From Sphingobium sp. YR768 (GTDB lineage: Bacteria > Pseudomonadota > Alphaproteobacteria > Sphingomonadales > Sphingomonadaceae), in the NCBI RefSeq assembly GCF_900111125.1, contig NZ_FOGE01000003.1, positions 372,001 through 436,000 on the forward strand: 64,000 nucleotides of DNA, written 5' to 3'. This document shows, in pieces, positions 7,870 to 16,485 of the stretch. Position 1 is the stretch's first letter. Each line of letters opens with the position of its first letter. The notes below the pieces were generated by a model. It made no database searches, had not been told where the DNA came from, and was given only the letters and a program-made list of their open reading frames with translations. The translations under genes were made by a program, and so were the position numbers.

Positions 7870-8255
7870 GATGCCTGCTGGATACCCACGGCCTGATCTG
7901 GTGGTGGGCACGCTATCCAAAATTACTGGGCACGCGCGCCTATGCCGCGCTCAATGATCCACTGAACGATATTTTCGTCAGCGCGGCAACGGGTTGGGAG
8001 GTCGCCACGAAGAATCGTACGCGCGGCATCGATCTCCCCGTTACAATCGAAGACTTCGAGGCCGCAGTGGCCGATGAGGGCTTCATAACGCTCGATGTGA
8101 CCATGAGCCACGCTGTCCATGCGGGGAATTATGACCTGCCCCACCGCGACCCGTTCGATCGCCTGCTCGCCGCGCAGGCGGAACTGGAAGGCCTGACGCT
8201 ACTCACCTGCGACAAGGCCTTCCATGATTTTCCCTGCAAAATGCTCTGGGATTAG
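7866..8255 (+). CDS. PIN-domain toxin, VapC family
   Basis: PIN-domain toxins are Mg-dependent RNases that typically cut tRNA or rRNA. I chose the TTG start at 7866 (MRCLLDTHGLIWWW, 129 residues). It overlaps the antitoxin stop and gives the family N-terminus with the first catalytic Asp in LLDTH. Further acidic residues occur in the middle, and DPFDRLLAAQA plus LLTCDKAFHDF near the C-terminus supply the remaining catalytic Asp residues. This is the PIN group usually paired with Phd antitoxins. Its stop overlaps the stop of nadA by four bases on the opposite strand. Confidence 0.9.
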   Translation: MRCLLDTHGLIWWWARYPKLLGTRAYAALNDPLNDIFVSAATGWEVATKNRTRGIDLPVTIEDFEAAVADEGFITLDVTMSHAVHAGNYDLPHRDPFDRLLAAQAELEGLTLLTCDKAFHDFPCKMLWD

Positions 8256-9250
8256 GGCCGCGCCCCGACATCCCCCTGCCCCACCGTGCCGCTGGCCATT
8301 TCCAGCATCCGGTCCAGGCTCTTCTTCGCCTGCAACCGCAGCGTCTCGTCCATCTCGATCCGCGGCTGCAAATCGCGCAGCGACAGATACAGCTTCTCCA
8401 TCGTGTTGAGCGCCATATAGGGGCAGATATTGCAGTTGCAGTTGCCGTCCGCACCGGGCGCGCCGATGAAAGTCTTGTCCGGTACGGACTTCTGCATCTG
8501 GTGGATGATATGCGGCTCGGTCGCCACGATCAGCGTGTCGCCCGGCATCGTCTTGGCAAAGTCCAAAATGCCGCTGGTCGACCCGACATAATCGGCATGG
8601 TCGACGATATAGGGCGGACATTCGGGGTGCGCGGCGATCGGCGCGTCCGGATGCACGGCCTTCAGCTTCAGCAGTTCCGTCTCACTGAACGCCTCATGCA
8701 CGATGCACACGCCCGGCCACAACAGCATGTCGCGGCCCAGCTTACGCTTCAGATAGCCGCCCAGATGCTTGTCCGGGCCGAAGATGATCTTCTGATCCTT
8801 GGGGATCTGCGCCAATATCTTCTCGGCGGAAGAGGATGTCACGATGATATCGGACAGCGCCTTCACCTCGGCCGAACAGTTGATGTAGCTGAGCGCAATA
8901 TGATCCGGGTGCGCCTCGCGGAACGCCTTGAACTGGGCGGGCGGACAACTGTCCTCCAGCGAACAGCCCGCATCCATGTCCGGCAGCACGACGATCTTCT
9001 GCGGCGACAATATCTTCGCCGTCTCCGCCATGAAGCGCACGCCGCAAAAAGCGATCACGTCCGCGTCCGTCTCCGCCGCCTTGCGCGACAGTTCCAGACT
9101 GTCGCCGACGAAATCGGACAGGTCCTGAATTTCAGGCGACTGGTAATAATGGCCGAGGATGACGGCGTTGCGCTCCTTGCGCAGCCGATCAATCTCCGCT
9201 CGCAGGTCCAGCCCCTGCAAGCTGCCGCCCATGCCACCGCGTGCATCCAC
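8252..9250 (-). CDS. nadA: quinolinate synthase A
   Basis: NadA condenses iminoaspartate with dihydroxyacetone phosphate to form quinolinate, using a [4Fe-4S] cluster. The 332-residue protein contains AVILGHYYQSPEIQDLSDFVGDSL, DMDAGCSLEDSCP, HPECPP and GADGNCNCNICPYMALNT, which supply the conserved Cys ligands. I chose the GTG start at 9250 because CGGAG lies about nine bases upstream. The in-frame ATG at 9232 has no visible ribosome-binding site. The gene has its own start, and its stop overlaps the stop of the PIN toxin. Confidence 0.95.
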   Translation of the reverse strand: MDARGGMGGSLQGLDLRAEIDRLRKERNAVILGHYYQSPEIQDLSDFVGDSLELSRKAAETDADVIAFCGVRFMAETAKILSPQKIVVLPDMDAGCSLEDSCPPAQFKAFREAHPDHIALSYINCSAEVKALSDIIVTSSSAEKILAQIPKDQKIIFGPDKHLGGYLKRKLGRDMLLWPGVCIVHEAFSETELLKLKAVHPDAPIAAHPECPPYIVDHADYVGSTSGILDFAKTMPGDTLIVATEPHIIHQMQKSVPDKTFIGAPGADGNCNCNICPYMALNTMEKLYLSLRDLQPRIEMDETLRLQAKKSLDRMLEMASGTVGQGDVGARP

Positions 9251-9316
9251 GTCGTTAGTCTCCGATTACTACCCTGCGACGGCAGATAGTCGGGCAAGGG
9301 TCCGGGATCAAGGGAA

Positions 9317-10087
9317 TCAGGGCCGGGATGGCCATTGCGCCTGCATCGCCCGCGCCGCACCGGGCGTTCCGGCGGTCACGGCATCCGTCACGGCATAGCC
9401 GACGGGGCTATAGGCGATCGCCTGCGCCACCAATTGCCCCCCGGCCAGCAGCGCCAGCCCCCACAGATAGGCCGGATGCACCCGCCTCAGACGGCGCCGG
9501 TCGGCGATCATGCCCGCCACGATGAAGAGGGCCGGAAACAGCACCGCCGATATCCACCAGGCCCATGGCATTATCAACGGCATGGGCAGCAGCCGACCGA
9601 AGCCCGGCCCGGTCAGCCCCGCCATAGCCCCCAGCATCAGCCGCCGGTGCCAGTCCGTCCGCCGCCGCAGACCGATCGCCCAGAAAACCGTCCCCGCAAA
9701 GGTCGCCAGCCCCGTCAGATTGCCGAACAGAAATTCATTCTTCGCAAAGAAGAAGGGACCACCCGTCCTGCGCAAGATGGTCAGCAATATCGCTATGCCC
9801 AGGATCATCATCGCCGGCACCCAGCCCAGCGCCAGCCAGCCCAGCCGCCGGTGCAACGCCATGGAGCCGGTCGCGACCAGCCCGGTCTGCGCCAGATACA
9901 GGACCACCCAGCCAAAGAAGACAAGGGCATGAAGATGGAAGATCGGCGGCACCGCAAAGGTCGAACGACCCAGCGCAATATTGGTGGAAAATCCCGCCAC
10001 CAGCACCAGCGCCATCAGGCAGGCCGTGACGAAGAAGAAACGATGCTCCCGCTCGAAGACAGTCGCCGCCTGCACCTGCGTCGCCAT
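9317..10087 (-). CDS. polytopic membrane protein of unknown function
   Basis: The 256-residue protein has about seven hydrophobic segments with conserved-looking histidines: IFHLHALVFFGWVVLYL near residue 48, MALHRRLGWLALGW near 76 and TDWHRRLMLG near 144. This pattern recalls DUF2306 or cytochrome-b561-like membrane proteins, where such histidines can bind haem, but I cannot confirm the family. It stands alone on the minus strand and is followed by nadA after about 65 bases. Confidence 0.7.
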   Translation of the reverse strand: MATQVQAATVFEREHRFFFVTACLMALVLVAGFSTNIALGRSTFAVPPIFHLHALVFFGWVVLYLAQTGLVATGSMALHRRLGWLALGWVPAMMILGIAILLTILRRTGGPFFFAKNEFLFGNLTGLATFAGTVFWAIGLRRRTDWHRRLMLGAMAGLTGPGFGRLLPMPLIMPWAWWISAVLFPALFIVAGMIADRRRLRRVHPAYLWGLALLAGGQLVAQAIAYSPVGYAVTDAVTAGTPGAARAMQAQWPSRP

Positions 10088-10162
10088 ATCACCCCCCGAA
10101 TTTTGCTATGGCCGAAAATAGCATTTTCGGCAGGAAAGCGTCAATTCAGGCAGGATTTTCTA

Positions 10163-10873
10163 TCAACGATGCTTTTCAAGCACTTGGTTGATCGGCGTCG
10201 TCACGTCCCATTTGTCGCGACTATTATTCTTCCGCTCCGGCGGGAAGGTCACGATCACCCGCGCATCGCCAAAGCCCATGGCGGCCAGCGGCGCGCCCAT
10301 GACCTTGGCGATCGCCGTGCGCCCATATTCGCGCGCCTGCGCCATGCGTTCGGGCGACCGGGCCGATGCCTCTGCCCGCGCCTGCGCATGGACGGAGGCC
10401 TTGCGGCTCAATTCTTCGCCCGCCTCCCGCGTCACGAACAGCCCGCTGGTCTTTACGAGCGTGCGGCGCGCCTCATCGACATTGGGCTTATCCGGCTTCA
10501 CGTCCGGCGCGTTGACGATCAGCGTGCGCGCCTTCTCGTCCCATTCCAGATCGCCGGCGGACAGGCCCGACAGGTCGATGAAATAATCGACCGAATAGGG
10601 CATCTTCACCACCTGATCGGATTTCAGCCAGCCAAAGCCGCGCACATCCTGCGCCGTGCTCTGGATCGTGCCGTTCAGCCGCGACACGCGCAGGTCGCTG
10701 GTCCCGCCGATCTTTTCCGCGATGATCTTCGTCACCGCCGACCCGTCATCCTCGACCGTGACGACATAGTCGCGATTATAGCTCTGCCAGCCGACCAGCA
10801 TCGCCGCGCCGACAAACAGGATCAGCAGCGCCGCGCCAATCGGCCCGGCATAGCGCCTCAACGCATCCGCCAT
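10163..10873 (-). CDS. DUF4230 domain-containing protein
   Basis: This 236-residue protein has one N-terminal membrane anchor (AALLILFVGAAMLVGWQ), then an extracytoplasmic domain with the DUF4230-type order of short strands and a C-terminal helical stretch (EELSRKASVHAQARAEASARSPERMAQAREYGRTAIAKVM) and VIVTFPPE. No catalytic motif is visible. The start at 10873 overlaps the end of the upstream metallo-hydrolase gene by 16 bases, so the two are probably co-translated. The function of the family is unknown. The family name is from pattern memory. Confidence 0.7.
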   Translation of the reverse strand: MADALRRYAGPIGAALLILFVGAAMLVGWQSYNRDYVVTVEDDGSAVTKIIAEKIGGTSDLRVSRLNGTIQSTAQDVRGFGWLKSDQVVKMPYSVDYFIDLSGLSAGDLEWDEKARTLIVNAPDVKPDKPNVDEARRTLVKTSGLFVTREAGEELSRKASVHAQARAEASARSPERMAQAREYGRTAIAKVMGAPLAAMGFGDARVIVTFPPERKNNSRDKWDVTTPINQVLEKHR

Positions 10874-11745
10874 TGCCCGTCCCCGGCCGGCGCCGCGATG
10901 CCCCGGCCATCCAGATCGATCAGATGCGCCAGCACCGATCGCCCGGCCGCGCCATAGAGGCGCGGGTCGACGCCCTTGTACATTTCCGCCACCATGTCCG
11001 GAATGGCGCTCTGGCCGTTGCGCTCCAGAAAGCGGAGTATCTGCCCCTCGCGCTGCTTGCGATGACCCATCATGCCGCGCACCAGCCGCTGCGGATTGTC
11101 GATCTGCTCGCCATGCGCGGGATAATAGATCATGTCGTCCCGCCCCAGCAGCAATTGCATCGACCGCATATAGGCGCTCATGTCGCCATCGGGCGGGGAT
11201 ATGACGCTGGTGGACCAGCCCATCACATGATCGCCGCTGAACAGCGCCTTTTCTTCCAGCAGCGCGAAGCACAGATGGTTGGACGTATGGCCCGGCGTCG
11301 CCACCGCCGCCAGCGTCCAGCCCGGCCCGCCGACCTGCTCGCCATCGCCCAGCACGCGGTCCGGGCGATAGTCCGCATCGAAGGCCGCATCGGCGCGCGG
11401 CCCGTCATCATCCAGCGTCAGCGGCGCACAGCCGATCACCGGCGCGCCGGTCAAGGCGCTCAGCGGCCGCGCGGCGGGGCTATGGTCGCGATGGGTATGG
11501 GTGCACAGGATCGCCACCACCGGCCGCCCGCCAATCGCCGCGATCAGCGCCGCCAGATGATCGGCATCGTCCGGCCCCGGATCGATCACCGCCACCGCAT
11601 CACCGCCGACAATATAGGTCTGCGTGCCCGTATAGGTGAAAGGCGACGGATTGGGCGCCAGCACGCGATGAACCAGAGGGCTGAGCGGCATCAGAACGCC
11701 GGTCGGCAGGTCGGCCGGATCGAAAGGAGGTGCCATATGCCCCAT
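10858..11745 (-). CDS. MBL-fold metallo-hydrolase (LACTB2-like)
   Basis: This 295-residue hydrolase has the metal-binding motif THTHRDH (about residues 83-89), further ligands in TPGHTSNH, FSGDHVMGWS and YYPAHGE, and a C-terminal winged-helix-like tail typical of the LACTB2/glyoxalase-II-like group. LACTB2 relatives include RNases and thioesterases, so the substrate is open. The start is uncertain: ATG codons occur at 11745 and 11736, and neither has a strong ribosome-binding site. It is the first gene of a two-gene unit with the DUF4230 protein. Confidence 0.85.
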   Translation of the reverse strand: MGHMAPPFDPADLPTGVLMPLSPLVHRVLAPNPSPFTYTGTQTYIVGGDAVAVIDPGPDDADHLAALIAAIGGRPVVAILCTHTHRDHSPAARPLSALTGAPVIGCAPLTLDDDGPRADAAFDADYRPDRVLGDGEQVGGPGWTLAAVATPGHTSNHLCFALLEEKALFSGDHVMGWSTSVISPPDGDMSAYMRSMQLLLGRDDMIYYPAHGEQIDNPQRLVRGMMGHRKQREGQILRFLERNGQSAIPDMVAEMYKGVDPRLYGAAGRSVLAHLIDLDGRGIAAPAGDGQWRMR

Positions 11746-11785
11746 GTGCCCATTTATGGGCGGATTTCAAGGGTGGCGGGACTAT

Positions 11786-11918
11786 CCCTCTCCCATCGGG
11801 AGAGGGAGGGAGCCGCGCAGCGGCGGAAGGGTGAGGGCGGCAGGGTGCCGATATGACCGCCCTCACCTTCCCACTCGGCTGCGCCGAGCGGGCCCCTTCC
11901 TCTCCCGATGGGAGAGGA
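11786..11918. repeat. REPIN-like inverted repeat
   Basis: Two arms built around CCCTCTCCCATCGGGAGAGG (11786-11805) and its inverse near 11897-11918 enclose about 90 bases. Each arm is itself palindromic (CTCTCCC-GGGAGAG). The layout matches paired REP sequences. No gene lies in this gap between the metallo-hydrolase start and rlmJ. Confidence 0.75.
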
Positions 11919-11967
11919 GACAATAGCCGCTAACGCCCCAATTTGTCATTCGGGCTGCGCGTTTATC

Positions 11968-12798
11968 TCAATCCCCCAACCAGTCGGCTATGATCTCGCC
12001 GTCATGCCCTTCGGGCGCCAACGCCGCGCGCAACGCTTCCAACATGGGCGGCAATGCCTGCGTGAAGGCATAAGGCGGGTTCACGATAAACAGGCCCGCG
12101 CCATTATAGATGCCGGGCTGCTCGCTGTCATAAAGCCAATGCTCCACCAGCAGCATTTTCGGGATGCCGAGCTTGCGCAACTGCTTCTTCCAATGCCAGT
12201 GCGCGGCGCCGTCTTTCAGCGGATACCAGATCACCGTCACGCCATGCGCCCATTTGCGATGCGCGGCGGCGAGGGTGGCGGTGATGCGCGCGCGTTCGTC
12301 CGTCTGCTCATAGGGCGGATCGACCACCACCACGCCGCGCGCGGTGCGGGGCGGCACCATGGCCAGCCACAGTTCATAAGCGTCGCGTTCATGCACCGCC
12401 GCGCCAGTGTCCCGCATCACGCCGCGCAGGGTATAAGCGTCTTCCGGATGCTTTTCGTTGAGGATCAGCCCATCCTGCGGCCGCAAAAGCTGCGCCAGAA
12501 AGCGCGGCGAGCCGGGGTAAAGCCGCGGCTCGTCCCCCGCATTCACCGCCCGCACGGCGGCGCGATAGTCGTCCAGCAAGGGATTCGCGTCGGCAAAGGC
12601 CCGCAGCACGCCTCCCGTCGCCTCGCCGGTGCGCTGCGCTGCGTCGCCGCCAAGGTCGTACAGCCCGCAACCGGCATGGGTGTCGATCAGGGTCAGCGCG
12701 CCCGGCTTTTGCTGCAAGGCCTGCACCAGAGCGATGAGGAGGCTGTGCTTCACGACATCGGCGCTGTTGCCGGCATGGAAGGAATGGCGATAATTCAT
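11968..12798 (-). CDS. rlmJ: 23S rRNA (adenine(2030)-N6)-methyltransferase
   Basis: RlmJ methylates A2030 of 23S rRNA. The 276-residue protein begins MNYRHSFHAGNSADVVKHSLL, the diagnostic RlmJ start. It has the SAM-binding segment LTLIDTHAGCGLYDL and the catalytic VVVDPPYEQ motif (Asp-Pro-Pro-Tyr). Its length is typical. It stands alone between two repeat regions. Confidence 0.95.
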   Translation of the reverse strand: MNYRHSFHAGNSADVVKHSLLIALVQALQQKPGALTLIDTHAGCGLYDLGGDAAQRTGEATGGVLRAFADANPLLDDYRAAVRAVNAGDEPRLYPGSPRFLAQLLRPQDGLILNEKHPEDAYTLRGVMRDTGAAVHERDAYELWLAMVPPRTARGVVVVDPPYEQTDERARITATLAAAHRKWAHGVTVIWYPLKDGAAHWHWKKQLRKLGIPKMLLVEHWLYDSEQPGIYNGAGLFIVNPPYAFTQALPPMLEALRAALAPEGHDGEIIADWLGD

Positions 12799-13252
12799 GG
12801 TGGTTCAAAATCCTGACGACCGGCCTTTAGACGAACTGCCGGACCTTCTGCAAAGCGAAGTTATGGCAGCGCCGCTATTGCCGGGCGGGAGGAAGGATCG
12901 AGCAGCCAATCCGGTGCTTGCATGCGGTTGCGCGGAAACCTCCAAGGCGCTTCGGCGTAAGGTCTTAAGTGAGAGTTAGCGATCTTTATCGAAAACAGAG
13001 ACTGTCCAGATCGAGCCATCTTAGCCCCTCCCCTTTAAGGGAGGGGTTGGGGTGGGGGCTATCCTCTTGGCGCTGCGCGTGGGGCGATCCCCCGCCCCCG
13101 ACCTGTCCTACCCGGCCCCCCTCTGCTAGTCTCCGCCCCATGCTCGTACTCCCCTCCACGCCACACCGTCCCTCGCAACAATATTTCCAACATTTGTTCC
13201 GAAATATCAAAACTCACGGGACATATGCGAAGTTAAGCGTGGGATTTCCGAC
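12799..13252. other. intergenic region between rlmJ and the recombinase gene
   Basis: I see no convincing gene in these 450 bases. A short GC-rich palindrome (CCCCTCCC, TTTAA-type centre, GGGAGGGG) lies at about 13024-13044. The last 60 bases are AT-richer and probably hold the promoter of the downstream gene. A candidate -10-like element (ATATGCGAAG) begins at 13223. Confidence 0.6.
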
Positions 13253-14143
13253 ATGACCGCCGCCCTGCCCGAACGCTGGCGCCAGTATCTGGCACTCGAC
13301 CGGCGCCGCTCCACCCATACGGTGCGCGCCTATGTCGCCACGGCCGAGCGGCTGATCGCCTTCCTCGAAGAGCATCGCGGCGAAAGGATCGAGGCGTCGG
13401 CACTCGCCACTCTGGATCAGGCGGACCTGCGCGCCTTCCTCACCAGTCGGCGGATGGACGGGATCGGCAATCTGTCGGCCGCCCGCGAACTCTCCGCCGT
13501 GCGCGGCTTCCTGAAATTCGTCGGCGGTGAGGAGGGCCGCGTGCCCCAGCTCAAGGGACCGCGGGTCAAGCGCGGCCTGCCCCGTCCCATTTCCCCGGAC
13601 GAGGCGATGGCGCTGGCGCAGGACATTGCCGAAACCGCGCGGGAGGGCTGGATCGGCGCGCGCGACTGGGCGGTGCTGCTGCTGCTCTATGGCGCGGGTC
13701 TGCGCATCGGCGAGGCGATGGGGCTGCAAGGCGACATCATGCCGCTGGGCGAAACGCTGCGCGTCACCGGCAAGCGCAACAAGACGCGGATCGTGCCGCT
13801 GTTGCCACAGGTGCGGCAGGCGATCGAAACCTATATCGACCTGTGCCCCTATCCCCCGGCGCGCGACGAGCCGCTGTTCCGGGGCGCCCGCGGCGGGCCG
13901 CTGTCCGCCGCGCTGATCCGCCGCGCGGTACAGGGCGCGCGCGGTCGGCTGGGCCTGTCGGACCGGACCACGCCGCACGCGCTGCGCCACAGTTTCGCGA
14001 CCCATTTGCTGGGGCGCGGCGCCGACCTGCGCAGCCTGCAAGAGTTGCTGGGCCATGCCAGCCTGTCCTCCACACAGGTCTATACCCAGGTCGACGCCGC
14101 GCACCTGCTCGACATTTATCGCAACGCCCATCCCAGGGCGTAG
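13253..14143 (+). CDS. xerC: tyrosine recombinase XerC
   Basis: XerC and XerD resolve chromosome dimers at dif. The 296-residue protein has the N-terminal SAM-like core-binding domain (residues 5-100) and the complete catalytic set: Arg-151 (GLRIGE), Lys-174 (TGKRNKTR), His-242 and Arg-245 (PHALRHSFATHLL), His-268 (LLGHASLSSTQ) and nucleophile Tyr-277. HALRHSFATHLL and LQELLGHASLSSTQVYT are XerC/D hallmarks. The XerC versus XerD choice rests on general similarity and could be reversed. Confidence 0.9.
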   Translation: MTAALPERWRQYLALDRRRSTHTVRAYVATAERLIAFLEEHRGERIEASALATLDQADLRAFLTSRRMDGIGNLSAARELSAVRGFLKFVGGEEGRVPQLKGPRVKRGLPRPISPDEAMALAQDIAETAREGWIGARDWAVLLLLYGAGLRIGEAMGLQGDIMPLGETLRVTGKRNKTRIVPLLPQVRQAIETYIDLCPYPPARDEPLFRGARGGPLSAALIRRAVQGARGRLGLSDRTTPHALRHSFATHLLGRGADLRSLQELLGHASLSSTQVYTQVDAAHLLDIYRNAHPRA

Positions 14144-14246
14144 CCTGCCAAGGGGCAAGCGGCGGGTCAGGGCCGAAGGTCGCCACGAATCCGCCGCATT
14201 CCCCGGTCAGACTGACCCGCGACTCCATGATGGTGAGAGACTTGCG

Positions 14247-14540
14247 ATGATGCTGCGTCTGATCCTGGCCCTGCAAAGCGTCGGCGCGGGCGACATCCCG
14301 CCCGATTTCGACCTGAAGAAGATGCAGCCTTCACCGGACGCCAACGCCATCGTCGTGACCGCCCGGCGGAGCAGCCAGCGGATCGAACGTGAACCGGTCG
14401 GCAAGGCGGAACCCCCGCTCGGCCGCGCGGAATTCGGCCTGTTCGGCAAGGTGAAGGGCAATGTCCACGCCGAAAGCCAGAGCTTCGGCAACGGCACCAC
14501 ATCGCAGCGGGTCATGGTGGGCATCAAATTGCCCTTTTAG
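14247..14540 (+). CDS. small hypothetical protein
   Basis: I do not recognise this 97-residue protein. It starts MMLRLILALQSVGAGDIP, a short hydrophobic leader that may be a weak signal peptide. It continues with a basic, polar middle (AIVVTARRSSQRIEREPVGKAEPP) and a C-terminal segment ending GNGTTSQRVMVGIKLPF. Such a tail, with alternating hydrophobic residues and a final Phe, could suggest an envelope protein, but this is inference. The gene lies in the same direction as xerC, 100 bases after it. Confidence 0.55.
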   Translation: MMLRLILALQSVGAGDIPPDFDLKKMQPSPDANAIVVTARRSSQRIEREPVGKAEPPLGRAEFGLFGKVKGNVHAESQSFGNGTTSQRVMVGIKLPF

Positions 14541-14564
14541 CGTGAATCGCCTTCATTAAGCATC

Positions 14565-14632
14565 GTCATTGCGAGCGCAGCGAAGCAATCCATGAGCGCA
14601 CCATTGGATTGCTTCGCTGCGCTCGCAATGAC
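14565..14632. repeat. perfect 28-base inverted repeat
   Basis: The arms 14565-14592 and 14605-14632 are exact reverse complements separated by 12 bases. The core is GCGAGCGCAGCGAAGCAATCC. The sequence could form a very stable hairpin and act as a bidirectional terminator between the convergent neighbours. It is built like the short repeats elsewhere in the window. Confidence 0.9.
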
Positions 14633-14684
14633 GGCACGGGTCAAAGCAATCTCATCTCTCTTTAGGAAAAATCCTTACCGGCTC

Positions 14685-15284
14685 TCATCCCTTCGGCCGC
14701 CAGGTCGCCAGCCGCCACAGATAGATCACCACGGCCCCGATCACACAGGCGGTCGCGGCCGGGCCGACATAATGGTCGATATGGCGGAAATTCTGGCCCA
14801 GCAGATAGCCGGCATAGGCAAGGATCAGGTTCCACACCAAAGCCCCGCCCGTCGTCCACAGCAGGAACCGGACATGCCCCATGCGGAACAGGCCTGCGGG
14901 CAGCGATATCATCGTGCGGAACGCGGGCATGAAGCGGAAGACGAAGACGACGATCTGGCCATATTTGCCGAACAGATGGTCCAGCGCCTCGACATCCCGC
15001 CATTCCAGCGTCGCCCAGCGGCCATAGCGGTCGACCAGCGGCTTCAGGCGCTTAAAACCCAATATATGGCCGACCAGATACCAGAAATAATTGCCGATCG
15101 TGGTGCCGATGGTCCCGGCCAGCAGCAGCCACTCCATATCCATCCGCCCCTGCCCGACGCGGATGCCGCCAATGCCCATGATCAGTTCGGACGGGATCGG
15201 CGGAAAGACATTTTCGAGGATCATCAGGAAGAAGATGCCCCAATATCCCCCCGCATCGATCAGGCGGAGAACCCAGTCGGTCAT
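14685..15284 (-). CDS. DedA family membrane protein
   Basis: DedA/SNARE-associated proteins are inner-membrane proteins implicated in lipid-carrier recycling and envelope homeostasis. The protein (199 residues from the ATG at 15284) shows the family pattern FFLMILENVFPPIPSELIMGIGG, GNYFWYLVGHILG and FRFMPAFRTMISLPAGLFRM, with several hydrophobic segments. An upstream in-frame ATG at 15299 would add MWEEA. The gene is isolated between two repeats. Confidence 0.92.
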   Translation of the reverse strand: MTDWVLRLIDAGGYWGIFFLMILENVFPPIPSELIMGIGGIRVGQGRMDMEWLLLAGTIGTTIGNYFWYLVGHILGFKRLKPLVDRYGRWATLEWRDVEALDHLFGKYGQIVVFVFRFMPAFRTMISLPAGLFRMGHVRFLLWTTGGALVWNLILAYAGYLLGQNFRHIDHYVGPAATACVIGAVVIYLWRLATWRPKG

Positions 15285-15300
15285 CGCCTCTTCCCACACC

Positions 15301-15389
15301 CCGTCATCCCGGCGCAGGCTGGGATCTCCCTTTTCTGCTCAACCTCGAAACAGGGAGAAGAGAGATACCAGCCTTCGCTGGCATGACGG
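15301..15389. repeat. REP-like inverted repeat
   Basis: CCGTCATCCC near 15301 and its approximate inverse GGCATGACGG ending at 15389 bound a 90-base palindromic unit containing GGCTGGGATCTC and GAGATACCAGCC. It resembles the element at 43459-43532. Confidence 0.7.
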
Positions 15390-15405
15390 ATATTGTGCAT
15401 CAGGA

Positions 15406-16380
15406 TCAAGCCGCCGCCCGCGCCGCAAGCCGGGCGTCGATCGCGTCCCAGATCATGCCGCCCGTATCGGTGCCATCAAACGCATCGATCGACACGATTC
15501 CGGTCGGCGACGTTACGTTGATTTCCGTCAGCCATTCCCCGCCGATCACGTCGATCCCCACGAACAGCAGGCCGCGCGCCTTCAATTCCGGCCCCATGGC
15601 CGCACAGATTTCGCGCTCCTTGTCGGTCAGTTGCGTCTTGGCCGCCGATCCGCCCACCGCCAGATTGGACCGGATCTCGCCCGCGCCGGGAATGCGATTG
15701 ACCGCGCCCGCCACCTCGCCATCGACCAGCACGATACGCTTGTCGCCTTCCGCGACGCCGGGGATGAAGGCCTGCACCATGAAAGGCTCGACCCATGACG
15801 CCTTGAACAGTTCCACCAGAGACGACAGGTTCGCGCCATTCTTGCCGACATGGAACACCGCCACGCCGCCATTGCCATAAAGCGGCTTCACCACGATCTC
15901 GCCATGCTGGGCCAGGAAGCTCTTCACCTCGGCCAGATCGCGCGTGATCATCGTCGGCGGCATGAAGCGGGCGTAATCCAGCACGAACAGCTTTTCGGGC
16001 GCGTTGCGGACACTGGCGGGATCGTTCACCACCAAAGTTTCGGCCTGCACCCGCTCCAGCAAATGGGTGGCGGTGATGTAGCTCAAATCAAAGGGCGGGT
16101 CCTGCCGCATCCACACGACATCGACATCGCGGCCTAGGTCCAGAATTTCTTCGGGGCCAAAGGCGAAATGATCGCCCTGCACCTTCTGGACGTTGACCGG
16201 CCGTGCCTTGGCCAGCACGCGGCCGTCGCGGAACGTCAGGTCGGGCGCCAGATAATGATAGAGCCGGTGCCCCCGCGCCTGCGCCGCCAGCATGATGTGA
16301 AAGGTCGAATCGCCCGCGATCTTGATCCCTTCCATCGGGTCCATCTGCATGGCGACGGTCAGGGGGTTGAATGTGGTCAT
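15406..16380 (-). CDS. gshB: glutathione synthase
   Basis: GshB adds glycine to gamma-glutamylcysteine. The 324-residue ATP-grasp enzyme begins MTTFNPLTVAMQMDPMEGIKIAGDSTF and has VVWMRQDPPFDLSYITATHLLE, GEIVVKPLYGNGGVAVFHV, DKRIVLVDGEVAGAVNRIP and LTEINVTSPTGI, all conserved in the family. Length is normal. It lies downstream of yraN-rsmI on the same strand but is separated from them by a palindromic repeat, a common sphingomonad arrangement. Confidence 0.96.
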   Translation of the reverse strand: MTTFNPLTVAMQMDPMEGIKIAGDSTFHIMLAAQARGHRLYHYLAPDLTFRDGRVLAKARPVNVQKVQGDHFAFGPEEILDLGRDVDVVWMRQDPPFDLSYITATHLLERVQAETLVVNDPASVRNAPEKLFVLDYARFMPPTMITRDLAEVKSFLAQHGEIVVKPLYGNGGVAVFHVGKNGANLSSLVELFKASWVEPFMVQAFIPGVAEGDKRIVLVDGEVAGAVNRIPGAGEIRSNLAVGGSAAKTQLTDKEREICAAMGPELKARGLLFVGIDVIGGEWLTEINVTSPTGIVSIDAFDGTDTGGMIWDAIDARLAARAAA

Positions 16381-16394
16381 CTACGTTCCTTTTT

Positions 16395-16474
16395 CCGTTC
16401 GCCCTGAGCCTGTCGAAGGGCCGCACTTCTCTTCAAGAAAAAGGGCTGGGCTTCGACAAGCTCAGCCCGAACGG
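16395..16474. repeat. sphingomonad REP (CGTTCG...GAGCCTGTCGAAG family)
   Basis: Inverted arms starting CCGTTCGCCCTGAGCCTGTC at 16395 and ending with the inverse at 16474 enclose a 26-base loop. The same family occurs at 18911, 28238, 45310, 48053 and 51250. Confidence 0.9.
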
Positions 16475-16485
16475 GGCGTGATATT

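Noticed and set aside
12797-12979. 60-codon plus-strand frame after rlmJ
   Set aside because: There is no ribosome-binding site and no recognisable motif, and it starts over the rlmJ start region.
14541-14684. Possible small RNA gene on the 28-base inverted repeat
   Set aside because: The perfect palindrome and its position between convergent genes fit a repeat or terminator better than an independent RNA.
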